DNA of 48,522 bases from an uncultured Prochlorococcus sp. (GTDB lineage: Bacteria > Cyanobacteriota > Cyanobacteriia > PCC-6307 > Cyanobiaceae), in contig CACOIV010000011.1 in the NCBI GenBank assembly GCA_902627335.1, positions 1-48,522 on the forward strand. The letters run 5' to 3'. The first letter of the stretch is position 1; each line of letters opens with the position of its first letter. The notes under the pieces were generated by a model, which did not search any database, was not told the DNA's origin, and saw nothing but the letters and a program-made list of their open reading frames with translations. The position numbers were made by a program, and so were the translations under genes. Below, one piece after another: positions 16,860-25,586 of this stretch.

Positions 16860-17414
16860 ATGAATTATTCATTGAAATCAACTTTCTTATTAACAATTCT
16901 TCTCTCTATTGGATTGTTTTTCTTCCTTAGAGCGTCCAGTAAAGATAGGACTACCACTATAGATATTTCTACAGAAACAGATCAAATTGAGACACTTAAT
17001 ATTCTTTGTAGTTGGCTTAGATTAAGAGGATGGAATCAGGTAGGAGGCAATAGTGATCAAAAAACTTTAACTTTTACAGGTCAAGTTACATCAAGCAATT
17101 CGTTTGCAATTTTCTTATCTATTTTAGGGGGTTTGGGTTCATGTTCATTAGGTTTGGTTATTAGACAAATTTACCCAAATTTAAGTTGGTGGCCTATCCT
17201 TTTAGGATTGATTGGTGGGCCAATATCGGGAATTATCTATTCAAAAAAATCTAAAAGAGAAGAAACCTTTGAATTCAGATTACTTGATACGCTTGATAAA
17301 TCAACTAAATTAAGATTGCGAGCTCATAGAGATGAGTTAATAAGTTTAGAGAAAGAGCTTCAAGATAAACTTCAATTGGAGAGTGATGGTTCATTATTTA
17401 AAACGCCAATTTAA
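16860..17414 (+). CDS. Cofactor assembly of complex C subunit B-like protein (DUF2930)
   Basis: A 184-residue membrane protein. An N-terminal membrane helix (about residues 8-24) is followed by a short lumenal or cytoplasmic domain, then two hydrophobic segments (FAIFLSILGGLGSCSLGLVI and WWPILLGLIGGPISGIIY) and a charged C-terminal helix. This arrangement matches DUF2930/CCB2-CCB4-like proteins, which help attach heme c(i) covalently to cytochrome b6. The heme context (hemF converges 10 bp away) is suggestive only. The assignment is from recall of the family, without a single decisive motif. Confidence 0.7.
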   Translation: MNYSLKSTFLLTILLSIGLFFFLRASSKDRTTTIDISTETDQIETLNILCSWLRLRGWNQVGGNSDQKTLTFTGQVTSSNSFAIFLSILGGLGSCSLGLVIRQIYPNLSWWPILLGLIGGPISGIIYSKKSKREETFEFRLLDTLDKSTKLRLRAHRDELISLEKELQDKLQLESDGSLFKTPI

Positions 17415-17424
17415 ATAAAAATAT

Positions 17425-18453
17425 CTACTCAAATATATTATGCTTTTTACAATATTGTTCTAAATCTTTGTCATATAACCAATCTTGAGGTTTGGTAAAG
17501 ATTTTGGTTAATAAATCTTCCCTCGAATTATCTTTTGTTTTGAATCCATATTCCCATTTAGCTAATGGTGGTAGGGACATCAATATTGATTCAGTTCTCC
17601 CATTGGTTTGAAGCCCAAATATGGTTCCACGGTCCCAAACCAAATTAAATTCTACATATCTGCCTCTTCTGTAAAGCTGAAATTCTCTCTCTTTTTCAGA
17701 ATAAATTTGGTTCATTCTTTTATGAATAATTGGTTCATATGCAGGAAGAAATGCATTTCCACAATTCTCTGCTAATGAAAATAGATTTTCCCAACTAAGG
17801 TTTAATGCCCCAATACTTTTAGATGTCTCATAAGCCTTTCCTTTCTTATTATTACCTTTATACAGATTTCCAGTCCCATCTTGATAATCATAAAAAATCC
17901 CCCCAATACCTCTAGATTCTTTTCTATGTCTTAAATAAAAATATTCATCACACCAGGGTTTAAAGACTTTATGTAAATTAGAATCAATTTTTTGACATGC
18001 TTTGCGATGTTCTTGATGAAAATGTCTTACATCAGATAAGTATGGGTAGTACGGGGTAAGATCTGCACCTCCACCAAACCACCAAACAGGCCCTGCTTCA
18101 AAATATCGATAGTTTAAATGAACAGTTGGTATAAATGGATTTTTAGGATGTAAGACCAATGATGTACCAGTTGCAAACCAATCGTGTCCTTTTGCTTCTG
18201 GACGCTGAGAAATAATTGATTCAGGTAATTCTTTTCCATATACTTCAGAAAAATTTACCCCTGCTTGTTCAAAAATTTTGCCATTTTTTAAAACTCTTGA
18301 CTTTCCCCCTCCTCCTTCAGGTCTAAGCCAGGACTCTTCAATGAATTTACCTTTGCCATCAATCTTTTCTAAGTTGTTGCATATTTTTTCTTGTAGTTTA
18401 ATTAAGAGACTTTTTGTTTTTTCTCTTGAATCTAAGGGTGGTTTATTAGACAT
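17425..18453 (-). CDS. hemF: Oxygen-dependent coproporphyrinogen III oxidase
   Basis: HemF oxidatively decarboxylates coproporphyrinogen III to protoporphyrinogen IX, on the route to heme, chlorophyll and bilins. The 342-residue protein has GGGGKSRVL near residue 48, the [26 protein letters not shown] substrate region, [15 protein letters not shown] (family signature), [10 protein letters not shown] and [13 protein letters not shown]. Length is normal. It diverges from mrp. It links functionally with ho1-pebAB and CCB in this window, all of which draw on the heme pool. Confidence 0.97.
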   Translation of the reverse strand: MSNKPPLDSREKTKSLLIKLQEKICNNLEKIDGKGKFIEESWLRPEGGGGKSRVLKNGKIFEQAGVNFSEVYGKELPESIISQRPEAKGHDWFATGTSLVLHPKNPFIPTVHLNYRYFEAGPVWWFGGGADLTPYYPYLSDVRHFHQEHRKACQKIDSNLHKVFKPWCDEYFYLRHRKESRGIGGIFYDYQDGTGNLYKGNNKKGKAYETSKSIGALNLSWENLFSLAENCGNAFLPAYEPIIHKRMNQIYSEKEREFQLYRRGRYVEFNLVWDRGTIFGLQTNGRTESILMSLPPLAKWEYGFKTKDNSREDLLTKIFTKPQDWLYDKDLEQYCKKHNIFE

Positions 18454-18608
18454 TTCTTTTTAGCTTGATAAAGAGGAATTTGTTTGGTCAATTAAGATTT
18501 TGCACTTATAATTTCCCTTAAGGGGGTAAATTTCTTATTATTTGATAGTTCGACATAGTTCTTAATCTTCTAGCAAGTCGGCTAACTTATAAAAAAGTAT
18601 CAAAAATT

Positions 18609-19673
18609 TTGATGACCACTGTTGAAGAAGCTAGTTATGCCTTATCAAAGATAGTTGATGCTGGTTCCAAGAAAAGTGTGATTGATTTAGGTTGGATTAA
18701 AAATGTTAGGATCACATCACCTAGATCAATCATAACTTTAGCATTACCATCTTATGCAAATTCTCAAAGGGATAGGATAGTTAAAGAAGTTAGAGAAATC
18801 TTACTTAACTTTAATGATATTGATGACGTACAAATTGAGTTAGATAATAGTTCTCCAGAGGCTAATAATAGTGAAGCTAATACTCCCCAACTCCAAGACA
18901 TTAAGGGTATAAAAAAAATTATTGCTGTTAGTAGTGGTAAAGGTGGAGTAGGTAAAAGTACGATTGCTGTAAATCTAGCTTGCTCTCTTTCAAAAATGGG
19001 TTTAAGAACTGGATTATTAGATGCAGATATTTACGGGCCTAATACTCCTTCAATGCTTGGGGTTTCAGAAGAAAATCCGAAAGTATACGGAAGTGGTAAT
19101 GAACAAAGACTGATACCAATAGAAAAACATGGAATTTCAATAGTTTCAATGGGTTTCTTAATAGAAGAGGGGCAGCCTGTGATTTGGAGGGGGCCAATGT
19201 TAAATAGTATTATTCGACAATTCCTTTATCAAGTTGAATGGAATAATTTAGATTTTTTAGTTATTGATTTACCTCCTGGAACAGGAGATGCTCAAATTTC
19301 TTTGGCTCAATCTGTACCTATAGCGGGAGCTATTATTGTTACAACTCCTCAAAAAGTTTCACTACAAGACTCCAGGCGAGGATTAGCTATGTTTAAACAG
19401 TTAGGAGTTCCTCTATTAGGAGTTGTAGAAAATATGTCGGTTTTTATACCTCCTGATCAACCGAATAAAAAATATGAAATATTTGGTAATGGCGGAGGCG
19501 AGCTTTTGGCTTATGAAAATAATTTACCTCTACTTGCAAAAATCCCTATCGAGATGCCTGTAGTAACTGAAAGTAATCTTGGAGTACCCATTTCTATATC
19601 TGAACCTAATGCAAAAAGCTCTATTAAATTTCAAGAGCTTGCAACACTAATTAAATCTAAATATTTGAGCTAA
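18609..19673 (+). CDS. mrp: Mrp/ApbC-type P-loop ATPase, iron-sulfur carrier
   Basis: A 354-residue protein with two domains: an N-terminal MIP18/DUF59 segment (residues ~1-80) and an Mrp/NBP35 ATPase. The deviant Walker A SGKGGVGKST lies at about residues 108-117, followed by DADIYGPNTPSM and DLPPGTGDAQIS. This family carries and delivers Fe-S clusters to apoproteins. The CXXC pair of the classic scaffold near the C-terminus is not visible here, which is usual for many cyanobacterial Mrp proteins but leaves cluster binding unproven. Its TAA shares one base with the rodA ATG (TAATG), so translation is coupled. Confidence 0.92.
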   Translation: MMTTVEEASYALSKIVDAGSKKSVIDLGWIKNVRITSPRSIITLALPSYANSQRDRIVKEVREILLNFNDIDDVQIELDNSSPEANNSEANTPQLQDIKGIKKIIAVSSGKGGVGKSTIAVNLACSLSKMGLRTGLLDADIYGPNTPSMLGVSEENPKVYGSGNEQRLIPIEKHGISIVSMGFLIEEGQPVIWRGPMLNSIIRQFLYQVEWNNLDFLVIDLPPGTGDAQISLAQSVPIAGAIIVTTPQKVSLQDSRRGLAMFKQLGVPLLGVVENMSVFIPPDQPNKKYEIFGNGGGELLAYENNLPLLAKIPIEMPVVTESNLGVPISISEPNAKSSIKFQELATLIKSKYLS

Positions 19674-20935
19674 TGATAGGTAATATTCCATTGTTAAAAA
19701 AAAGGATAATCAATTATAAAAAAAAAAATTATTTCGATCGATTTCTTTCTCCCTTGCTCTTGTTACCTTTCAGTCTTGTAATAATTTCAAGTTTTTTAAT
19801 TCAAAGTGTTCAAAGACAGCTTGAGAGAAATGATGCTTTCAATCATTTTTTTATGGGGATCTTAGGCTACTTAGTTGCAATATTAATTTCATATATTCCA
19901 TTACAAAAAATAAAAGGTTTTATTTTACCTTTTTATCTATTGACTTTATTCTCTTTAATCTTAATTTATTTTTTTGGGATTTCGATGTATGGTGCTCAAA
20001 GGTGGTTAAGTCTAGGTTTTATTACATATCAACCTTCAGAAGTCGCTAAATTAAGCACATTATTAGCTCTTGCAGCTGTTTTTGAGAGATCTTATTTTAA
20101 ATCTTTCAAAGATCTTTTCCTCCCATTTGTCATCGCGCTTATTCCTTGGCTATTAATATTTTTTCAACCAGATTTAGGGACTTCTTTAGTATTAATTTTT
20201 TTATTTTTAACATTTCTCTATTGGGTACAAGTTCCTGTGGAAGCGATACTAATAGTTCTTTTTTGTTTAATAACAGGCATTTTATCTATGATTTCATTTC
20301 AACTTATATTTTTATGGATTCCTTTAATTTGTTTTTGGGCTTATAAAACATTTAAGAACCAAAAGATATTGACATTATTGACTTTAATTCTTCACGGGTT
20401 GGCAGCAAAACTTACTCCATTATTATGGAATATAGGACTCAAGGATTATCAGAAAGATAGATTAATATTATTTCTTGAGCCTGGAAAAGATCCTTTGGGT
20501 GGAGGATACCATCTTTTGCAAAGTAAAATTGCTATTGGGTCTGGGGGATTACTAGGAACAGGTTTAATGCAAGGCAAGTTAACTAATTTACAATTTATAC
20601 CTGAACAACATACTGATTTTATTTTTAGTGCGTTAGGTGAGGAAGTTGGATTTTTTGGTTCAATCTTAGTAGTCTCAATTTTTTTCTTGCTGATATTTAA
20701 ATTAATAAAGATCGCAAAGAATGCCAGAACTGATTTTGAATCATTGCTTGTGATTGGAATTGCATCTATTTTTTTATTTCAAATAATTATTAATATTTAT
20801 ATGACAATTGGACTTGGACCTGTAACTGGTATTCCTCTTCCTTTCATGAGCTATGGAAGAACTTCTTTGATAATAAATTTTGTTTTTATAGGATTTGCTT
20901 TGTCTACATATAAAAGATGTATTTCAGTAAGATGA
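19673..20935 (+). CDS. rodA: Rod-shape SEDS protein RodA (peptidoglycan glycosyltransferase)
   Basis: A 420-residue polytopic membrane protein of the SEDS family (RodA/FtsW/SpoVE), which polymerises glycan strands of the side wall. The protein has about ten hydrophobic helices. Landmarks are AQRWLSLGFITYQPSEVAKL, FQPDLGTSLVL (the catalytic Asp loop), and C-terminal GLGPVTGIPLPFMSYGRTSL, the family signature. RodA rather than FtsW is favoured by this ending and length. It starts on the last base of mrp and ends overlapping the histidine-kinase ATG by four bases (ATGA). Confidence 0.93.
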   Translation: MIGNIPLLKKRIINYKKKNYFDRFLSPLLLLPFSLVIISSFLIQSVQRQLERNDAFNHFFMGILGYLVAILISYIPLQKIKGFILPFYLLTLFSLILIYFFGISMYGAQRWLSLGFITYQPSEVAKLSTLLALAAVFERSYFKSFKDLFLPFVIALIPWLLIFFQPDLGTSLVLIFLFLTFLYWVQVPVEAILIVLFCLITGILSMISFQLIFLWIPLICFWAYKTFKNQKILTLLTLILHGLAAKLTPLLWNIGLKDYQKDRLILFLEPGKDPLGGGYHLLQSKIAIGSGGLLGTGLMQGKLTNLQFIPEQHTDFIFSALGEEVGFFGSILVVSIFFLLIFKLIKIAKNARTDFESLLVIGIASIFLFQIIINIYMTIGLGPVTGIPLPFMSYGRTSLIINFVFIGFALSTYKRCISVR

Positions 20936-22308
20936 TCATTAATGAACCAATTACTTTTGAATTTATTAAGAGTGTTCTCCTTAATGATTTCCAATCCTCT
21001 CTAAAAGTTGATGATGAAACGTCAAGAAGAATGTGGTGGAACTCGTTGGAGGTAATACAAAAAGATTTTCTCTCTAATAACTATAGTAATGGTGGTTTGT
21101 GGGTTGCTTCACCTCTGCCTGCAATAAATGAGAAGAAATTCATTGAAGCAATGAAAGGATGGCTTTGGGCTCCAAATGGTTTTTCTAGATTTGATTTTGA
21201 AAAAACTAAGTTTCTTCCATATCATCAATCCAGATGTGGATCTGAAGATTTTAATTACTCAAATAACTATGAAATATTACAGTTACATGCAAATGAGGGA
21301 TATGATCCGTTTTTGTTGATAATTACTTCAAAATTCCAATGTGTTTTGACAATAACTGGAGAAAAAAATAAAAAAAATTTAATAATGAGAAATGATGAAA
21401 ATAGTTTAAAAAAAGTAATTGAATTAGTAGATTTAAAATTAGGTCAGGAGAATATAAAAGCATCAAAAGAGTTTAAAAATCATTTACATACATTGGGAGA
21501 ACTTTCATTTAATAATGATTTTTCAAATAACTTTTGGCCAATTTTATCTAGTAGACTTGCGAATATTGTTCCAAATATAAACTTTAAAGCACCAAATAAA
21601 GAAGAGAAGAATGAGACAATTCACATAACTGAGGCAAAGCTTTTGGAAGCAATTTCTCATGAGGTTAGAACGCCTTTAGCAACAATAAAAACTTTAATAA
21701 GTTCTACCCTTAAGAAATATAATATGGATGAAAAGATCAAGAGTCGATTAATTCAAATAGATAATGAATGTACTGAGCAAATTGATCGATTTGGTTTGAT
21801 ATTTAATGCGGCTGAACTGGTTAGTGGAGAACCCTCTCCACCTCAATCACTAGCTAGCATAAATTTAGGTGAAATATTAAGGAATTTATCTCCATATTGG
21901 GAAGCACAATTGGAAAGAAAAGGAATTTCTCTTAAGATGAGTATTCCAAACGAATTACCTGAAATACTTAGTAACTCTGAAAAAATTGAATTAATGTTGG
22001 GAGGTTTAATTGATAAAAATACTAGAGGATTGAAAGAGGGAAGTACCTTAATATTGGAATTACGTCCCGCTGGACAAAAGGTTAAGTTACAACTTTATGT
22101 ACAAAAAGAGAATTCGGATGTTAAAGAAAAAACTTATAAACCAGATGGATCAGATCTTGGCCCTGTATTAAATTGGAATCCTCAGACTGGTAGCTTACAG
22201 ATAAGTCAAGCGGCCACTCAAAAATTACTAGCAAGTTTGGGTGGTCATGTAACTCAAAGAAGAGATACTGGTCTTACAGTTTTTTTTCCAATTTCAAATT
22301 TGAATTAA
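20932..22308 (+). CDS. Sensor histidine kinase with an eroded ATPase domain
   Basis: A 458-residue protein. ATG 20932, overlapping the rodA stop as ATGA, is a better start than upstream TTG-type codons. The N-terminal ~200 residues are a soluble input domain with no membrane helix. The dimerisation box ISHEVRTPLATIKTL places the phospho-acceptor at His243. The C-terminal ATPase part is atypical: where the N box should read NLL-X-NA, it has GLIDKNTRG, and no clear DXGXG G1 box is seen; a GG-containing ending (LASLGGHV) remains. It may bind ATP poorly or have lost kinase activity, or it may be a fast-diverging true kinase. No response regulator gene adjoins it. Confidence 0.8.
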   Translation: MIINEPITFEFIKSVLLNDFQSSLKVDDETSRRMWWNSLEVIQKDFLSNNYSNGGLWVASPLPAINEKKFIEAMKGWLWAPNGFSRFDFEKTKFLPYHQSRCGSEDFNYSNNYEILQLHANEGYDPFLLIITSKFQCVLTITGEKNKKNLIMRNDENSLKKVIELVDLKLGQENIKASKEFKNHLHTLGELSFNNDFSNNFWPILSSRLANIVPNINFKAPNKEEKNETIHITEAKLLEAISHEVRTPLATIKTLISSTLKKYNMDEKIKSRLIQIDNECTEQIDRFGLIFNAAELVSGEPSPPQSLASINLGEILRNLSPYWEAQLERKGISLKMSIPNELPEILSNSEKIELMLGGLIDKNTRGLKEGSTLILELRPAGQKVKLQLYVQKENSDVKEKTYKPDGSDLGPVLNWNPQTGSLQISQAATQKLLASLGGHVTQRRDTGLTVFFPISNLN

Positions 22309-22375
22309 CTATTAATCTTTTATTAAATAATGTAGATACTTCAATAAATATTCAATAAATATAAAATCTAGATGT

Positions 22376-22395
22376 TAGTTTTTTATTACTAACGA
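22376..22395 (+). other. Short inverted repeat in the psaD leader
   Basis: GTTAG and CTAAC flank a T-rich ~10-nt loop about 15-30 bp before the psaD ATG. It could form a small 5' hairpin on the mRNA. It is short, and no function can be claimed from sequence alone; the positions are approximate to within a base or two. Confidence 0.35.
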
Positions 22396-22407
22396 ATTTT
22401 AAGAAGG

Positions 22408-22830
22408 ATGACTGAAGCATTAGTTGGTCAATTTCCAAAACATATAGGAAGTACAGGTGGTTTACTTAATTCTGCAGAAACAGAAGAAAAGTACGCTATC
22501 TGTTGGAATAGTTCTAAAGAACAACCTTTTGAATTACCAACTGGTGGAGCTGCCATTATGAATGAGGGTGATAATCTAATGTACTTTGCCAGAAAAGAAC
22601 AATGTTTGGCTCTTGGAACTCAATTAAGAGGTTTTAAACCAAGGATTGAGAATTTTAAGATATATAGAATTTTCCCAGGCGGTGATATAGAATTTCTGCA
22701 TCCTAAGGATGGTGTATTTCCAGAAAAAGTAAATGAAGGACGTGAACAAGTAGGGCATAATCCCCGGAGAATTGGAGAAAATCTTAGTCCTGCAAAATTT
22801 AAATTTACGACAAAAAAAACTTATGATTAA
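22408..22830 (+). CDS. psaD: Photosystem I subunit II (ferredoxin-docking subunit)
   Basis: PsaD is a stromal-side extrinsic subunit that positions ferredoxin on PSI and stabilises PsaC. The 140-residue protein begins MTEALVGQF, and the [17 protein letters not shown] segment, LPTGGAAIM and [10 protein letters not shown] (basic docking region) are all typical; the [22 protein letters not shown] stretch completes the fold. AAGAAGG directly abuts the ATG, with no spacer, which is unusual for a Shine-Dalgarno. psaD followed by trpE is a familiar picocyanobacterial order. A short inverted repeat, GTTAG/CTAAC, lies just upstream. Confidence 0.98.
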   Translation: MTEALVGQFPKHIGSTGGLLNSAETEEKYAICWNSSKEQPFELPTGGAAIMNEGDNLMYFARKEQCLALGTQLRGFKPRIENFKIYRIFPGGDIEFLHPKDGVFPEKVNEGREQVGHNPRRIGENLSPAKFKFTTKKTYD

Positions 22831-22887
22831 ACGCAGAAATTTGATATAGGAAAGACTTTATTTATAATTTGAACTATCTTTGTTAGT

Positions 22888-24405
22888 ATGATTAGCTCAA
22901 AAAAAAGTAGTTTTGTGCAAGCATATAAAGATGGGAAGAATTTTATACCCATTTACGAGACTTGGCCTGCTGACCTAGAGACTCCACTAACTACTTGGCT
23001 TAAATTACATAAAAAAAATGCGCATGGCGTATTTCTTGAGTCAGTTGAAGGAGGAGAGAACATAGGGAGATGGAGTATAGTCGCTAACAACCCTCTTTGG
23101 GAAGCTGTTTGTTATGGGAAAAAAACTACTAGAACATTTAGAGATGGTAAGAAAGAGGTGAAAGAAGGAGATGTATTTAATTTACTGAGGGATTGGACTA
23201 ATGAATATTATTCTCATAGCTTAGAAGAATTTCCTTTTTTAGGGCAATTATATGGATCTTGGGGGTATGAGTTAATTAACTATATAGAACCGACTGTTCC
23301 CGCTCATAAAGTTACAAATAAAGAAGTTCCAAATGGTGCTTGGATGTTTTTTGATCAAATTATTATCTTTGATCAATTGAAAAGATGTATAACTGCTTTA
23401 GTCTATGCAGATTTCTCACAAACAAAAAAATTATCTATTGAAAAGGTTTATGAAAATTCAATGAAAGAAATTCGTGCAATAAAGAGTGCAATGTTAATGC
23501 CATTGAAAGAAGTTGATATTTTAAAATGGAACCAGAAAAAAGATTTAAATGTTGATTTTACTAGTAATTGGTCACAAAAGGATTTTCAAGGTGCTGTTTC
23601 GAAGGCAAAAGAATTTATTAGAAATGGAGACATATTCCAGATTGTAATTAGCCAAAAATTTAAAACAAAGGTAAAAAGTAAACCATTTGATTTATATAGA
23701 AGTTTGCGAATGATAAATCCATCACCATATATGGCTTTTTTTGATTTTGGATCATGGTATTTAATAGGTTCTAGTCCGGAGGTAATGGTAAAAGCAGAGC
23801 AAGATAAAAAGGACAGGATTATTGCAAGCTTGAGACCAATTGCTGGTACGAGGCCTAGAGGTATAGATCTTGATGAAGACAATCAATTAGCCACCGACCT
23901 TCTTAATGATCCTAAAGAGATATCTGAACATGTAATGTTGGTTGATCTAGGAAGAAATGATCTCGGCAGAGTATGTGAGATTGGTAGCGTTAATGTTAAA
24001 GACTTAATGATTATTGAAAAATATTCACATGTAATGCATATAGTTAGCGAAGTCCAGGGTATATTACGAAAAGATAAAGATGTCTGGGATTTATTAAAAG
24101 CCTCCTTTCCCGCGGGTACGGTTAGTGGAGCCCCAAAAATAAGAGCTATGCAGTTAATTCAATCTTTTGAGAAAGAAGCAAGAGGGCCTTATGCTGGTGT
24201 TTATGGTTCTGTTGATATTAATGGATCACTTAATACAGCAATAACTATTAGATCTATGGTAGCTGTACCTTCTAAAGATGGGAGTCTAATAGTAACTATT
24301 CAAGCAGGAGCTGGGATTGTAGCTGATTCCTCTCCATTAAATGAATATCAAGAAACCATTAATAAAGCAAAAGGTATCTTAATAGCAATTTCATCTTTGG
24401 ATTAG
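22888..24405 (+). CDS. trpE: Anthranilate synthase component I
   Basis: TrpE forms anthranilate from chorismate, the first tryptophan-specific step. At 505 residues it is a stand-alone component without fused glutaminase. Key parts are the ETWPADLETPLTTWLKL feedback-site start, FQIVISQKF, SPEVMV, the IAGTRPRG loop, the EHVMLVDLGRNDLGRV signature of chorismate-utilising enzymes, and FPAGTVSGAPKIRAM. TrpG is not in the window. It follows psaD by 57 bp and precedes gshA by 5 bp, so transcription through the three genes is plausible. Confidence 0.96.
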   Translation: MISSKKSSFVQAYKDGKNFIPIYETWPADLETPLTTWLKLHKKNAHGVFLESVEGGENIGRWSIVANNPLWEAVCYGKKTTRTFRDGKKEVKEGDVFNLLRDWTNEYYSHSLEEFPFLGQLYGSWGYELINYIEPTVPAHKVTNKEVPNGAWMFFDQIIIFDQLKRCITALVYADFSQTKKLSIEKVYENSMKEIRAIKSAMLMPLKEVDILKWNQKKDLNVDFTSNWSQKDFQGAVSKAKEFIRNGDIFQIVISQKFKTKVKSKPFDLYRSLRMINPSPYMAFFDFGSWYLIGSSPEVMVKAEQDKKDRIIASLRPIAGTRPRGIDLDEDNQLATDLLNDPKEISEHVMLVDLGRNDLGRVCEIGSVNVKDLMIIEKYSHVMHIVSEVQGILRKDKDVWDLLKASFPAGTVSGAPKIRAMQLIQSFEKEARGPYAGVYGSVDINGSLNTAITIRSMVAVPSKDGSLIVTIQAGAGIVADSSPLNEYQETINKAKGILIAISSLD

Positions 24406-24410
24406 AGTGA

Positions 24411-25517
24411 ATGTACGAAGATAAATTATATAAAGGCTTTGAAGTAGAGCTTTTCACTGGAACTTATAAATCACATGTAGGTATATCGGATGAAGTTGAG
24501 AAAAATTTTAGTAATTTTGTTAAGGAGCCAGATAACAGAAATGTTGAGTACATAACTGACCCTAGTAAAGACTACAAAGAATTATATAGCTTTCTTCTTC
24601 AACCAAGACAAAATTTAAGGAAATGGCTTTCCGAAAGGCAATTGACAATTATTCCCTCCTCAACACTTTGTTTTAAGCATGATTCCAAATTTAAAAGGTC
24701 TGATAATTTAAATAATTATCATAATTTTATTGAATCAAATTATGGGATCTCAATTGCTACATCTAGTGTCCATATCAATTTAGGAATTGATAAAGTAGAT
24801 CAACTTTTCGCAGCAATACGCTTAGTTAGGTGTGAGGCATCAATATATCTAGCATTAAGCGCTAGTTCCCCTTTTTTAAATGGAGAATTTACAGGTAATC
24901 ATTCACAGAGATGGTTGCAGTTCCCAAAAACACCAGCAGAAGTTCCATTCTTTGAAGATCACAAACAATATATAAATTGGGTAGATAAAAATTTGAAAAT
25001 TGGAAAGATGCAAAATATCAGACATTTTTGGTCATCTATTAGACCAAATGGACCGCAAAGACCATTTAAATTGGATCGTTTGGAATTAAGAATCTGCGAC
25101 TTTATTTCAGATATTGACTTGTTGTTGGCTATCACTGCTTTATTAGAGTTAAGAGTTCTTTTTTTGTTTGAAAATATTGATTATTTAGATCCTTCCTTAT
25201 CAAGTAATTTTTCCTTGAAAGAGTTGCAGTATATTTGCGACAAAAATGAAATAGAAGTTGCTAAAAATAGTCTGAATGCAGAATTGATACATTGGAAAGA
25301 TGGTAAAAAATGTATTTGCCATGAATGGATTAAAAATTTATTGGATGAAGTAACTTTTCTTGCGAAGAAATTTAATATGGATGCCCAATTAGATCCAATT
25401 CGTATAGTGCTTCAAGAGGGTAATCAATCTATGAAGTGGATTAAAAATTATAAAGAAGGAAGTTCTATAGAAGAAATCATGAAATGCGCAATAAACGATA
25501 TGATTAAATCTGAATGA
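24411..25517 (+). CDS. gshA: Glutamate-cysteine ligase, cyanobacterial type
   Basis: The enzyme makes gamma-glutamylcysteine, the first step of glutathione synthesis. A 368-residue protein of the GCS2-like ATP-grasp-related family: GFEVELFTG at the N-terminus, PSSTLCF, TSSVHINLGI and, centrally, HFWSSIRPNGPQRP and RLELRICD, which form the glutamate/ATP pocket shared with carboxylate-amine ligases. The length matches cyanobacterial GCL, shorter than the proteobacterial type. It sits 5 bp after trpE, with which it has no metabolic link, a common picocyanobacterial arrangement. Confidence 0.88.
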   Translation: MYEDKLYKGFEVELFTGTYKSHVGISDEVEKNFSNFVKEPDNRNVEYITDPSKDYKELYSFLLQPRQNLRKWLSERQLTIIPSSTLCFKHDSKFKRSDNLNNYHNFIESNYGISIATSSVHINLGIDKVDQLFAAIRLVRCEASIYLALSASSPFLNGEFTGNHSQRWLQFPKTPAEVPFFEDHKQYINWVDKNLKIGKMQNIRHFWSSIRPNGPQRPFKLDRLELRICDFISDIDLLLAITALLELRVLFLFENIDYLDPSLSSNFSLKELQYICDKNEIEVAKNSLNAELIHWKDGKKCICHEWIKNLLDEVTFLAKKFNMDAQLDPIRIVLQEGNQSMKWIKNYKEGSSIEEIMKCAINDMIKSE

Positions 25518-25586
25518 ATTATTTCATGGTTTAAATAAATAAAAATATATGATTATCTTACTTTTTGTGTGTAGCATATTAAATAT

